Below are positions 26,328-37,403 of a stretch of 64,000 nt of DNA, in pieces. Under the pieces are notes generated by a model that saw only the letters and a list, made by a program, of their open reading frames with translations, ran no database searches and was not told the origin of the DNA. Source of the stretch: Sedimenticola thiotaurini. GTDB lineage: Bacteria; Pseudomonadota; Gammaproteobacteria; Chromatiales; Chromatiaceae. The translations under genes and the position numbers were made by a program. Location: assembly GCF_001007875.1 (NCBI RefSeq), contig NZ_CP011412.1, forward strand, positions 496,001 to 560,000, read 5' to 3'. The first letter of the stretch is position 1; every line of letters starts with the position of its first letter.

Positions 26328-27110
26328 ATGGATTACACAAGACGATTTGGCGGTATTGCCCGGCTATACGGGACGGCGGCACTCGATCGGTTTGCTGCGG
26401 CCCATGTCTGCGTGGTGGGGATCGGCGGGGTGGGCTCCTGGGTAGTGGAGGCGCTGGCCCGCAGCGGGGTTGGCGCCCTGACCCTGGTGGATCTGGATAA
26501 TGTGGCGGAATCCAACGTGAACCGGCAGATCCATGCCCTGGATGGGCAGTTTGGTCGACCCAAGGTCGATGCCATGGCGGAGCGGGTGCGGGCCATCAAT
26601 CCGTCCTGCCGAGTGATCACACGGGAGGAGTTTGTCGAACTGGATAACCTGGAACAACTGGTGACTCCGGACTACGACTGCCTGGTGGACTGTATCGATG
26701 CCTTCAAGGTGAAGGCGGCGCTGATCGCCCACTGTCGTCGAAACCGGATCCGGCTGGTCACCGTGGGGGGTGCCGGGGGGCAGACCGATCCGCTGAAGAT
26801 CCGTCTGACCGATCTCTATAAAACCCAGCATGACCCGCTGTTGGCCAAGACCCGCAAGCTGTTGCGCAAGGCGTACGGTTTTCCGAAAAATCCTAAACGT
26901 CGCTTCGATGTGCCCTGTGTCTATTCGGATGAGCAGCAGGTCTATCCGGATGGCAGCGGCGAGGTGTGCCAGACCAAACCGGCCGCGGGGGAGGCGGATT
27001 CCAGCCTCAATTGCGGTGGTTTCGGCTCCTCGATGGCAGTTACCGCCACCTTTGCCATGGTGGCCACCGCCCAGGTGCTTAAGAGACTGGCTATCGGGCG
27101 GGAGAGCTGA
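26328..27110 (+). CDS. tcdA: tRNA threonylcarbamoyladenosine dehydratase TcdA
   Basis: A 260-residue E1-like enzyme that cyclises t6A37 to ct6A in tRNAs for ANN codons. Evidence: RFGGIARLYGTAALDRF, ATP-binding GIGGVGSWVVEALARSGVG, TLVDLDNVAESNVNRQIHA, and IDAFKVKAALIAHCRRNRI; length equals E. coli TcdA (CsdL, 268). It is divergent from the TetR gene. In E. coli the sulfur donor CsdA/CsdE is linked to it; those genes are not next to it here. Confidence 0.94.
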   Translation: MDYTRRFGGIARLYGTAALDRFAAAHVCVVGIGGVGSWVVEALARSGVGALTLVDLDNVAESNVNRQIHALDGQFGRPKVDAMAERVRAINPSCRVITREEFVELDNLEQLVTPDYDCLVDCIDAFKVKAALIAHCRRNRIRLVTVGGAGGQTDPLKIRLTDLYKTQHDPLLAKTRKLLRKAYGFPKNPKRRFDVPCVYSDEQQVYPDGSGEVCQTKPAAGEADSSLNCGGFGSSMAVTATFAMVATAQVLKRLAIGRES

Positions 27111-27122
27111 ATCTGCAAACTG

Positions 27123-27509
27123 TCACTTCGCTTCTGCCACCTCTTCCCGGGTGTAGAATCGTCCATCCCGCAGAAAGCCCGCTATCACTCCGGGGCGCAG
27201 GCTGGACACGTGGCCCTCGGCGTCATATTCAGACACCCATTCCACCGGAACCCCGTCCAGCAGATGGATAGGGGCCTGACTACCATCGGCATAGCGGGAG
27301 ATGACGCTGCGGTCAGACAGGGTGTCGTAGAAGGCCGGTACAAATCCACTCTCCCGACATCCCTCACTGATCGCCGTGGTTCCCCGGTACTGACGGTTTT
27401 CCTGGGCAAGTGCCGTTTTGCTCAGTACCCCGCGACGCTTAATCTTCTGCTCATTATCCTGTTCATCCGGGGGCTGCAGTTCGGCCAGCTGTTCGGTGAT
27501 CCGTTTCAT
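27123..27509 (-). CDS. Hypothetical protein, 128 residues
   Basis: I do not recognise this protein. It is polar and soluble, with no signal peptide or membrane helix. The N-terminus is acidic and helical (AELQPPDEQDNEQKIKRRGV), the rest mixed, ending GRFYTREEVAEAK. GAGGAG lies 7 nt before the ATG at 27509, which is strong support that it is a real gene. It converges with tcdA (12 nt between stops). An unusual cluster of inverted repeats lies upstream (27619-27706). Confidence 0.75.
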   Translation of the reverse strand: MKRITEQLAELQPPDEQDNEQKIKRRGVLSKTALAQENRQYRGTTAISEGCRESGFVPAFYDTLSDRSVISRYADGSQAPIHLLDGVPVEWVSEYDAEGHVSSLRPGVIAGFLRDGRFYTREEVAEAK

Positions 27510-27618
27510 TATTTACACTCCTCTCTGCCTGTAAACAGCAGCATGGAGCATGCCAATTATACAAAAACCAACTAAATCAGTGTGATATTAACGCTGCAGC
27601 TGCACGGACAGGGGAATC

Positions 27619-27646
27619 GTTGAACGAACTGTAAAGTTTGTTTAAC
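27619..27646. promoter_or_regulatory. Imperfect 28-bp inverted repeat
   Basis: GTTGAACGAAC (27619-27629) and GTTTGTTTAAC (27636-27646) form an 11-bp stem with two G-T pairs and a 6-nt loop. It lies about 110 bp upstream of the hypothetical gene start at 27509 and could be an operator. Confidence 0.35.
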
Positions 27647-27689
27647 AGTCTGTGCTATAAATATCCCGCCAAAAAAAGAATTAAAATAA

Positions 27690-27706
27690 TTAGCTGGACC
27701 AGCTAA
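27690..27706. promoter_or_regulatory. 17-bp palindrome, possible operator
   Basis: TTAGCTGG and CCAGCTAA are exact inverted arms around a single A at 27698. With a 1-nt centre it is a protein-binding palindrome rather than an RNA loop. It recalls GntR-type operators with a TGG/CCA core, but no regulator is adjacent. Confidence 0.4.
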
Positions 27707-27856
27707 AGTGCCGCAGCTTGTCAGTTTCTGACCGAATAGCGCCATAAAAAAGCCCAATGCCGTCCTGCCCAGGGAAGAACAGGGTGGTCCCTATCAGGTG
27801 TGCAGCAGGGCGATTTTGCTACCAGGGGGCGGATTGGCAGAAAGCTATGGTGGGAA

Positions 27857-28201
27857 TTACTCGTAGGCGCTAGGTACCATGCACATGAAGACCAGGGGTT
27901 TATCCCCGGTGTTGCGGTACTGATGGACTTCATGGGGTTTGACCAGCAGGTAGTCACCCTGTCGTATCGCATGCTCCGTGTCGCCTTCCAACGCTACGCC
28001 GCTGCCCTCCAGGATGTAGTTCAGGTGCTCACTCTCGTGGGAGTGGTGAGGTGTGTGGCCGCCGGGTTCCAGGGTGAAAACCCGGATGGAGAAGTTGGGT
28101 GCACCGTCGGCTTTGCCTATCGGTACCTGCTTCACCACACCCTTGATGCCCGCCATGTTGACCGGGGTGGGTTCGCATTCATTCAATCGGGTGATTTTCA
28201 T
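27857..28201 (-). CDS. Cupin domain protein
   Basis: A 114-residue single-domain cupin. The first cupin motif reads GGHTPHHSHESEHLNYILEG with HxHxxxE-type metal ligands and the second GDYLLVKPHEVHQYRNTG with a third His. Many such proteins are isomerases, dioxygenases or sugar/organic-acid binders; the specific role is not readable. A 29-nt gap separates it from the DUF465 gene upstream on the same strand, so the two may be co-transcribed. Confidence 0.86.
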   Translation of the reverse strand: MKITRLNECEPTPVNMAGIKGVVKQVPIGKADGAPNFSIRVFTLEPGGHTPHHSHESEHLNYILEGSGVALEGDTEHAIRQGDYLLVKPHEVHQYRNTGDKPLVFMCMVPSAYE

Positions 28202-28230
28202 GGGTCGATTCCTGCGGGTGCGGTTTTCGG

Positions 28231-28443
28231 TCAGGCGTCCAGGTCTGGGATCAGCTCATCTTCCAGTTTGGTGATGGCGTCTTTTAACATCAACTTGCGC
28301 CGTTTCAGCCGTTTCAGTTGCAGCTCGTTTCGATAGGCCGTCTCGGTGAGCGCGGCGATGGCCACATCCAGATCCCGGTGTTCCTGCCGGACCTGAAACA
28401 GTCGGTTTCTCAGCTCTTCGTGTTGTGCGTCGATGGAGATCAT
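28231..28443 (-). CDS. YdcH/DUF465 family small protein
   Basis: A 70-residue helical hairpin protein with the DUF465 pattern: EELRNRLFQVRQEHRDLD in the first helix and NELQLKRLKRRKLMLKDAIT in the second. Widespread in Proteobacteria and of unknown function. It lies between the cupin gene and valS, all on the minus strand. Confidence 0.85.
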   Translation of the reverse strand: MISIDAQHEELRNRLFQVRQEHRDLDVAIAALTETAYRNELQLKRLKRRKLMLKDAITKLEDELIPDLDA

Positions 28444-28544
28444 AGGCCGTTTTTCGATCGCTTGTAGTGGTTTAAGTGTAGTGGCCGCGGAGCGATGTGC
28501 AATACCCGTTGCAACACCACCCGCGGCTGGGGTGTGTGGGTCTG

Positions 28545-31370
<2,826 letters not shown>

Positions 31371-31643
31371 GGATCGTCAGGCTGTCTTGTGTCAGGTTAA
31401 TCGTCAGGGCTAAAACGCCCCATTATAACGCAACCGAAGGGCTTGAATTGAATAATTAATCCTTTATTCGGGGAGAATTTTAGATAGAGTTTCCGGACAG
31501 GAGCGGGGATGTCATCCGGTTCGTGGCTAAAGTTTACTGATACAGCGTGGCTGCATGGATATTTCGGTCCGGGTTAGACGAAAGAAAAAGAGTCTTGAGG
31601 CGGTCAACTGCCATAAGAAATGTTAATAACCTAGGGGAGTCAA

Positions 31644-33782
31644 ATGAACCGCAACCGGTTGATGATGCTAATTGTGCTGGTGCTGCTGATCGCCAGTTTT
31701 TTCCTGTTTGATCTGGGCCAGTACTTCAGCCTGGACTACCTCAAGTCCCAGCAATCGGCCCTGGAAACCTATCGTCAGGCCCATCCCCTCCAGACTGCTG
31801 CCCTGATGTTCCTGGTCTACGTGCTGGTGACAGCGCTCTCCCTACCTGGAGCGGCGGTGATGACCCTGGCGGTGGGGGCCATTTTCGGCCTGTTCTGGGG
31901 CACCGTGCTGGTCTCCTTCGCCTCTACCCTGGGGGCGACACTGGCTTTTCTTATCTCCCGGTTTCTGTTACGGGATATGGTACAGACCCGCTTCGGGGAC
32001 AAACTGGCGGCCATCAATAAGGGTATCGAGAAAGATGGTGCCTTTTACCTGTTCGGGTTGCGCCTGGTACCCCTGTTCCCGTTCTTTGTCATCAACCTGG
32101 CGATGGGACTGACCAGTCTCAAGACCATCACCTTCGCCTGGGTCAGCCAGGTCGGTATGCTACTGGGAACGATTGTCTACGTGAATGCCGGCACCCAACT
32201 CGGCAAGATTGACTCCCTGTCGGGTATTCTGTCCCCGGGACTGATCCTCTCTTTCGTGCTGCTGGGGGTCTTCCCGCTTATTGCGCGCAAGATCCTGGAC
32301 GGTATTCAGGCGCGCCAGGTACTGAAACCCTACCGCAAGCCGGACCGGTTCGACCGCAACCTGGTGGTGATCGGTGCCGGTTCCGGCGGCCTGGTTTCGG
32401 CCTATATCGCGGCCGCGGTTAAGGCTCGGGTCACCCTGATCGAGAAACACAGGATGGGGGGTGACTGCCTGAACACCGGCTGTGTGCCTTCCAAAGCGCT
32501 GATCCGTTCGGCGCGCTTTCTGGAGCAGACCCGGCGGGCCAAGGATTATGGCTTCCAGTCGGCCGAGGCGGCGTTTGATTTTGCCCAGGTGATGGAACGG
32601 GTGCAGCGGGTGGTGAAAGAGGTTGAGCCCCACGATTCGGTGGAGCGCTACACCGGACTGGGGGTGGATGTGATCCAGGGGGAGGCGATGATCAAATCCC
32701 CTTATGAAGTGGAGGTGAATGGCCAGACCCTCACCACCCGGAACATTATCGTGGCCACCGGGGCACGTCCCTTTGTGCCGCCGATCCCCGGCCTGGACCA
32801 GATACCCTACCTGACTTCTGACGATCTGTGGACATTGCGTGATCTGCCCAAGCGGCTGCTGGTGTTGGGGGGTGGTCCGATCGGTTGCGAACTGGCCCAG
32901 TGCTTTGCCCGTTTCGGTTCCCAAGTGACCATCGTAGAGATGGCCCCCCGCCTGATGATCCGGGAGGATGAGGATGTGGCGGAACTGGTGACGACCCGCT
33001 TCAGGGATGAGGGGATCGAAATCCTGGCCGGTCATACCGCCAAATCATTTGAAGTGGTGGACGGGGAGAAGCACCTCAAGGCGGAGTACCAGGGCAGCAC
33101 GGTCTCCATCCCCTTCGATCAGGTGCTGGTGGCGGTTGGCCGGGCTGCCAACACCAGCGGGTTCGGCCTGGAGGAGCTGGGGGTGCGCATCAGCGAGAGG
33201 CGTACCGTGGAGGCGAACGAGTTTTTACAGACCAATTTTCCCAATATCTATGTCTGCGGTGATGTGACCGGCCCGTACCAGTTCACCCACACTGCCGCCC
33301 ACCAGGCGTGGTACGCCGCGGTCAATGCCCTGTTCGGCAGTTTCCGCAGATTCAAGGTGGACTACTCGGTGATCCCCTTCGCCACCTTCACCGACCCGGA
33401 AGTAGGGCGGGTCGGGCTGAACGAGATGGAGGCGAAAGCGCGGGGGGTGGCTTACGAGGTGACCAGCTACGGCCTGGATGATCTGGACCGGGCTATTGCG
33501 GATGGGGAGGCCTACGGCTTTGTCAAAGTGCTGACTGTCCCCGGCAAGGACAAGATTCTGGGGGCAACCATCGTCGGTGAGCATGCAGGTGATCTGATTG
33601 CTGAATTTGTCACCGCCATGCGCCACGGACTCGGCCTGAACAAGATTCTTGGTACTATCCATATCTATCCCACCTGGAGTGAAGCCAACAAGTTTGCCGC
33701 CGGAAACTGGAAACGGGCCCATGCGCCGGAGAAACTGCTGCAGTGGGTGGAGCGTTACCATGCCTGGCGTCGTGGTGGCTGA
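31644..33782 (+). CDS. TVP38/TMEM64 membrane domain fused to an FAD disulfide oxidoreductase
   Basis: A 712-residue fusion. Residues 1-225 form a DedA/TVP38-type membrane domain with about five or six helices (LPGAAVMTLAVGAIFGLFWG; RFLLRDMVQTRFGDKL; GLRLVPLFPFFVINLAMGL). From about 235 a mercuric reductase/dihydrolipoamide dehydrogenase-like flavoprotein follows: VVIGAGSGGLVSAYIAAAV, redox pair GGDCLNTGCVPSKAL (about 274 and 279), LGGGPIGCELAQCF for NAD(P)H, and HIYPTWSEANKF for dimerisation. This combination recurs in bacteria. GGGGAG sits 5 nt before the ATG. Its substrate may be a membrane or periplasmic thiol, or a metal; both are guesses. Confidence 0.92.
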   Translation: MNRNRLMMLIVLVLLIASFFLFDLGQYFSLDYLKSQQSALETYRQAHPLQTAALMFLVYVLVTALSLPGAAVMTLAVGAIFGLFWGTVLVSFASTLGATLAFLISRFLLRDMVQTRFGDKLAAINKGIEKDGAFYLFGLRLVPLFPFFVINLAMGLTSLKTITFAWVSQVGMLLGTIVYVNAGTQLGKIDSLSGILSPGLILSFVLLGVFPLIARKILDGIQARQVLKPYRKPDRFDRNLVVIGAGSGGLVSAYIAAAVKARVTLIEKHRMGGDCLNTGCVPSKALIRSARFLEQTRRAKDYGFQSAEAAFDFAQVMERVQRVVKEVEPHDSVERYTGLGVDVIQGEAMIKSPYEVEVNGQTLTTRNIIVATGARPFVPPIPGLDQIPYLTSDDLWTLRDLPKRLLVLGGGPIGCELAQCFARFGSQVTIVEMAPRLMIREDEDVAELVTTRFRDEGIEILAGHTAKSFEVVDGEKHLKAEYQGSTVSIPFDQVLVAVGRAANTSGFGLEELGVRISERRTVEANEFLQTNFPNIYVCGDVTGPYQFTHTAAHQAWYAAVNALFGSFRRFKVDYSVIPFATFTDPEVGRVGLNEMEAKARGVAYEVTSYGLDDLDRAIADGEAYGFVKVLTVPGKDKILGATIVGEHAGDLIAEFVTAMRHGLGLNKILGTIHIYPTWSEANKFAAGNWKRAHAPEKLLQWVERYHAWRRGG

Positions 33783-33800
33783 GAGGATGGGCGATGAGAA

Positions 33801-33841
33801 AAAACAAAAGGGCTGGCAGTTTCCTGCCAACCCTTTGTTTT
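33801..33841. terminator. Bidirectional terminator
   Basis: GGGCTGGCAG (33810-33819) pairs with CTGCCAACCC (33824-33833), one mismatch, around TTTC. The stem continues through flanking A-rich and T-rich arms to 33801 and 33841. It ends the TVP38 fusion on the plus strand and tRNA-Glu on the minus strand. Confidence 0.88.
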
Positions 33842-33851
33842 CTCACGAATT

Positions 33852-33927
33852 TGGTACTCCGTAGGGGACTCGAACCCCTGTTGCCGCCGTGAGAGGGCGG
33901 AGTCCTAGGCCACTAGACGAACGGAGC
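33852..33927 (-). tRNA. tRNA-Glu (anticodon CTC)
   Basis: A 76-nt cloverleaf: acceptor GCTCCGT pairs with ACGGAGT (G1-T72 wobble), D arm TCGTCTAGTGGCCTAGGA, anticodon loop CTCTCAC with anticodon CTC, T arm GGGGTTCGAGTCCCC, discriminator A and encoded CCA ending at 33852. The body matches gammaproteobacterial tRNA-Glu(TTC) apart from the anticodon and acceptor. It reads GAG codons only, so a TTC gene should exist elsewhere. Confidence 0.95.
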
Positions 33928-34046
33928 AGTGCGCTCAGGCGAGGCGTATTATACCCACAGTTTGTTTGTACTCAAGTCGTAATGGCCATTTTTTTTAGTT
34001 GTCCGATTCTGTACACTCTGGGCGCCGCATTCTTTTAGAAGTTGAT

Positions 34047-34063
34047 TAAGGAACTTTAAAATA
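34047..34063 (+). promoter_or_regulatory. Ribosome site and AUA start codon of pcnB
   Basis: TAAGGA (34047-34052) is followed after 8 nt by ATA at 34061. An in-frame TGA lies at 34043, and no ATG, GTG or TTG occurs between it and GTG 34136. The Shine-Dalgarno position therefore points to AUA as the initiator. E. coli pcnB is known to start at AUU. Confidence 0.65.
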
Positions 34064-35365
34064 GCTACGCCCCATATCATTCCCCGCCCTGAACACAACA
34101 TCTCCAGGGCCAATATCAGTGAACATGCCACCAAGGTGCTGTACCGCCTCAAGGCGGCAGGCTACCAATCCTATCTGGTGGGTGGCGGTGTGCGCGACCT
34201 GTTGCTGGGTCGGGAACCGAAGGATTTTGATGTGGCCACGGACGCCACCCCGGAGCAGGTCAAAGAGGTGTTCCGTAACTGCCGGCTGATCGGTCGCCGG
34301 TTCCGGCTCGCCCATGTCCACTTCGGACGGGAGATCATCGAAGTCGCCACCTTCAGAAGTATGCAGGATGCCTCCGAACCGGGCGACCGGGAGACTGAGA
34401 ACGGCATGCTGGTGCGGGACAATATCTACGGCACCATCGAAGAGGATGCCCTGCGCCGCGATTTCACCATCAACGCCCTCTATTACAATATCGAGGACTT
34501 TTCCGTGGTGGATTACGCCGGTGGTATCGAGGACCTGCGGTCCGGTGTCCTGCGCCTGTTGGGGGATCCCGTCACCCGTTATCGGGAAGATCCGGTACGC
34601 ATGCTCAGGGCGGTCCGTTTCGCCGCCAAACTGGGATTTATGATCAATCCGGCCTGCGAAAAGCCCCTGTTTGAAATGGGTGGTCTGTTACAGAGCGTAC
34701 CGGCCGCGCGCCTGTTCGAAGAGGTGCTCAAGCTCTTCATGGCGGGTGTGGCGCTGCACAGTTTCGAGAAGCTGCGTCACTACGGTCTGTTTGCTGAACT
34801 GTTCCCGGAAACCGAGCGCTGCCTGAGCCATGAAGACCATGAATTCCCCATTACCTTTGTGACCCGGGGGATGCAGAATACCGATGCCAGGATTCGTGAG
34901 GGCAAACCGGTCACACCGGCCTTCCTGTTTGCAGTACTGCTGTGGGAACCGGTTCGGCAGCTGTTTGAACGTCTCCGGGCGGCTGGCGAATCGCCCCTGT
35001 CTGCCATGCAACAGGCGGGCAGTGATGTGCTGATGGATCAACTGCAGCGGGTCTCCATCCCCAAGCGGTTCAGCATTCCGATGCGCGAGATCTGGAATCT
35101 ACAGCACCGTTTCGAACAGCGGGCCGGAAAACGTCCCTATCGGCTGATGACCCATCCCCGTTTCCGCGCTGCCTATGATTTCCTGTTGTTGCGGGCGGAA
35201 GCCGGCGAGGTGGATCAGGAACTGGCTGACTGGTGGACCGAGTTTCAGGAGCGTGATGAAGAACAGCGTAACCAGATGGTCCGCCAGGCCAACAGCAGTA
35301 GTGACAAACCCCGTAAACGCCGGCGGCGTCGTAAACGTCCCGCCAAACCAGCTGATCAGGGCTAG
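34061..35365 (+). CDS. pcnB: Poly(A) polymerase I
   Basis: Read from ATA 34061 this is a 434-residue nucleotidyltransferase adding 3' A tails to RNA, which promotes decay. Evidence: IIPRPEHNISRANISEHATK matches the E. coli segment [20 protein letters not shown], then VLYRLKAAGYQSYLVGGGVR, catalytic DFDVATDATPEQV, YREDPVRMLRAVRFAAKLG and an Arg/Lys-rich tail (RKRRRRRKRP). The GTG at 34136 would begin after the conserved segment and lose it. E. coli PcnB also starts at a rare codon that keeps its level low. folK follows after 11 nt. Certainty is high for the gene, moderate for the start. Confidence 0.95.
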   Translation: MATPHIIPRPEHNISRANISEHATKVLYRLKAAGYQSYLVGGGVRDLLLGREPKDFDVATDATPEQVKEVFRNCRLIGRRFRLAHVHFGREIIEVATFRSMQDASEPGDRETENGMLVRDNIYGTIEEDALRRDFTINALYYNIEDFSVVDYAGGIEDLRSGVLRLLGDPVTRYREDPVRMLRAVRFAAKLGFMINPACEKPLFEMGGLLQSVPAARLFEEVLKLFMAGVALHSFEKLRHYGLFAELFPETERCLSHEDHEFPITFVTRGMQNTDARIREGKPVTPAFLFAVLLWEPVRQLFERLRAAGESPLSAMQQAGSDVLMDQLQRVSIPKRFSIPMREIWNLQHRFEQRAGKRPYRLMTHPRFRAAYDFLLLRAEAGEVDQELADWWTEFQERDEEQRNQMVRQANSSSDKPRKRRRRRKRPAKPADQG

Positions 35366-35376
35366 TCGGACTTGCG

Positions 35377-35880
35377 ATGCAGACAGCCGGGGACGAAACG
35401 GTGATCACCGTCTACATCGGTCTGGGCAGCAATCTGGCCGAACCGGCGATGCAGGTCCGGCGGGCTTGCGAGGCGCTCGGACAGTTGCCGGAGAGCCGCC
35501 TGCTGGCCTGTTCCAGTCTCTACAGCAGCCCGCCCATGGGTCCGCCTGATCAGCCGGACTATATCAACGCGGTGGCAGCCCTTGAGACCACCCTGTCCCC
35601 CCACGACCTGCTGGCTGAACTCCAGGCGATTGAGCAGGCCCAGGGGCGTGTCCGGGAAAGACGCTGGGGCGCCCGTACACTGGATCTGGATCTGTTGCTC
35701 TACGGTGACCGACAGATTGATGATCAACAACTCACCGTACCCCACGTCGGTCTGCCGGAGCGGGCATTCGTCCTTTACCCGCTGCAGGAGATCGCTCCCA
35801 CGCTGGTGATACCGGGGCAGGGACCACTGGCTGATCTGGTGACCAGGTGCCCGGAGAATGGCCTGCAGCGCTATGAGTGA
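35377..35880 (+). CDS. folK: HPPK, 2-amino-4-hydroxy-6-hydroxymethyldihydropteridine pyrophosphokinase
   Basis: A 167-residue folate-pathway enzyme transferring pyrophosphate from ATP to hydroxymethyl-dihydropterin. Seen are VYIGLGSNLAEP, SSLYSSPPMGPPDQPDYINA and the strongly conserved RRWGARTLDLDLLLYG, then PHVGLPERAFVLYPLQEI. Length fits (E. coli 159). ATG 35377 is used here; GTG 35401 gives VITVYIGLGS and is equally possible. It sits in the common pcnB-folK-dNK-panB-panC gene order. Confidence 0.94.
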   Translation: MQTAGDETVITVYIGLGSNLAEPAMQVRRACEALGQLPESRLLACSSLYSSPPMGPPDQPDYINAVAALETTLSPHDLLAELQAIEQAQGRVRERRWGARTLDLDLLLYGDRQIDDQQLTVPHVGLPERAFVLYPLQEIAPTLVIPGQGPLADLVTRCPENGLQRYE

Positions 35881-36532
35881 ATTTGATCCGACCCCGCCCG
35901 GTTATATCGTCGTGGAGGGTCCAGTAGGCGTGGGTAAAACCAGCCTGGTGAAGCGGCTGGCGCAAAGCTTTTCCGCCCACAGTCTGCTGGAGGAGGCGGA
36001 ACAGAATCCGTTTCTGGAGCGTTTTTACCGGGACGGTCGGCAGGCCGCCTTTCCCACCCAGCTGTTTTTCCTTTTTCAGCGCAGTCGGCAACTGGCGGAG
36101 TTGCGCCAGAAGGATCTGTTTCAGCGTACCCTGGTGGCGGATTATATGTTGGAAAAGGATCGGCTGTTTGCCAAAATCAACCTGGATGAGCATGAACTGG
36201 ATCTGTACGAGCAGGTCTACCAGCGGCTCTCCATGGAGGCGCCGGTGCCGGACCTGGTGGTCTATCTGCAGGCGCCGGTTGACGTACTGCTGGGGCGCAT
36301 TCAGAAACGGGGACGCTATCAGGAACGCACTATTGAAGCCGATTATCTGCAACGATTGAGCAGTGCCTACACCGATTTCTTCTACCATTACGAGAAATCG
36401 CCCCTGCTGATCGTCAACGCCAGCGAGATCAATCCCATCGACCGGGAGAGTGACTATCAACTGTTGCTGGAACGGATCTGTGAAGTAGAGAATGGAAAAC
36501 ATTATTTCAATCCGACACCACTCCTGATGTAA
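35873..36532 (+). CDS. Deoxynucleoside kinase family protein
   Basis: A 219-residue P-loop kinase of the dCK/dGK fold: VVEGPVGVGKTSL Walker A, LLEEAEQNPFLERFY, VADYMLEKDRLFA, the Asp-rich PDLVVYLQAPVDVLLGRI and the lid RGRYQERTIEADYL. In many gammaproteobacteria a gene of this type sits between folK and panB, as here. It should phosphorylate deoxynucleosides, but which one cannot be read. The ATG overlaps the end of folK by eight bases. Confidence 0.87.
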   Translation: MSEFDPTPPGYIVVEGPVGVGKTSLVKRLAQSFSAHSLLEEAEQNPFLERFYRDGRQAAFPTQLFFLFQRSRQLAELRQKDLFQRTLVADYMLEKDRLFAKINLDEHELDLYEQVYQRLSMEAPVPDLVVYLQAPVDVLLGRIQKRGRYQERTIEADYLQRLSSAYTDFFYHYEKSPLLIVNASEINPIDRESDYQLLLERICEVENGKHYFNPTPLLM

Positions 36533-36605
36533 TATTGCGCCGCACAATGCGGCCTATTCGATTCCGGCTAAATTTAGTGGAAAGTGAAAGAACGGGGAAA
36601 AAACC

Positions 36606-37403
36606 ATGTCCCATGTGACAACCGCGACACTGATACAGATGAAGCAACAGCATGAAAAGATTGCTGTTTTAACCAGTTATGACGCCAGCTTCACCAGCCT
36701 GGTGGAGGATGCCGGGGTGGAGGTGATCCTGGTGGGCGATTCACTCGGGATGGTGGTCCAGGGACAGGAGAGCACGCTGCCGGTGGATGTGGATGACATC
36801 GTCTACCACACCCAGTGCGTGGCGCGCGGCCGTCGCAACGCCCTGTTGATTGCCGATATGCCGTTCATGAGTTACAGCTCCGCCGAACAGGCGCTGGGGA
36901 CCGCCGGTCGACTGATGAAAGATGGCGGCGCTCATATGGTCAAGCTGGAGGGGGGCGCCACCCAGCTGGAGACCGTGGGTCAGCTCACCGCCAACGGAAT
37001 TCCGGTCTGCGCCCACCTGGGCTTACTGCCCCAGTCGGTACATAAGCTGGGGGGCTATCGGGTGCAGGGCCGGGATGACGAATCGGCCCGCATTATGAAA
37101 GAGGATGCCCTGTCCCTGGAGGCGGCGGGCGCCCAGATGCTGGTGCTGGAGTGTGTGCCCAGCGGCCTGGCCCGGGAGATCAGTGAATCACTGGAGATCC
37201 CGGTAATTGGTATCGGCGCCGGACCGGATTGTGACGGGCAGGTGCTGGTTCTGTATGACATGCTGGGAATCACTCCGCGTCAGCCGCCCCGTTTTGTAAA
37301 GAATTTTATGCCGGGTGCCAACTCCATCGCCGAGGCCCTTGAGCACTATGTGAAGGCGGTCAAAGAGGGCAGCTTCCCGGATGCGGAGCACAGTTTTAAA
37401 TGA
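36606..37403 (+). CDS. panB: 3-methyl-2-oxobutanoate hydroxymethyltransferase
   Basis: A 265-residue enzyme (E. coli 264) that adds a hydroxymethyl group from methylene-THF to ketoisovalerate, first step of pantothenate synthesis. Motifs: LTSYDASFTSLVEDAGVEVI, GDSLGMVVQGQ, DMPFMSYSSAEQAL, KLEGGA, HLGLLPQSVHKLGGYRVQGR and IGIGAGPDCDGQVLVLYDML. The stop overlaps the panC start by four bases. A short hairpin (36539-36553) and CTAAATTTAG (36568-36577) lie before it and may mark a separate promoter. Confidence 0.96.
   Translation: MSHVTTATLIQMKQQHEKIAVLTSYDASFTSLVEDAGVEVILVGDSLGMVVQGQESTLPVDVDDIVYHTQCVARGRRNALLIADMPFMSYSSAEQALGTAGRLMKDGGAHMVKLEGGATQLETVGQLTANGIPVCAHLGLLPQSVHKLGGYRVQGRDDESARIMKEDALSLEAAGAQMLVLECVPSGLAREISESLEIPVIGIGAGPDCDGQVLVLYDMLGITPRQPPRFVKNFMPGANSIAEALEHYVKAVKEGSFPDAEHSFK

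Larger units (their letters stand above)
27510..27856. other. 347-bp intergenic region with inverted repeats
   Basis: No coding sequence. It is AT-rich near 27640-27690 compared with its surroundings and contains the two inverted repeats listed separately. The cupin gene ends at 27857, so this holds its downstream sequence and the promoter for 27123-27509. Confidence 0.5.
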
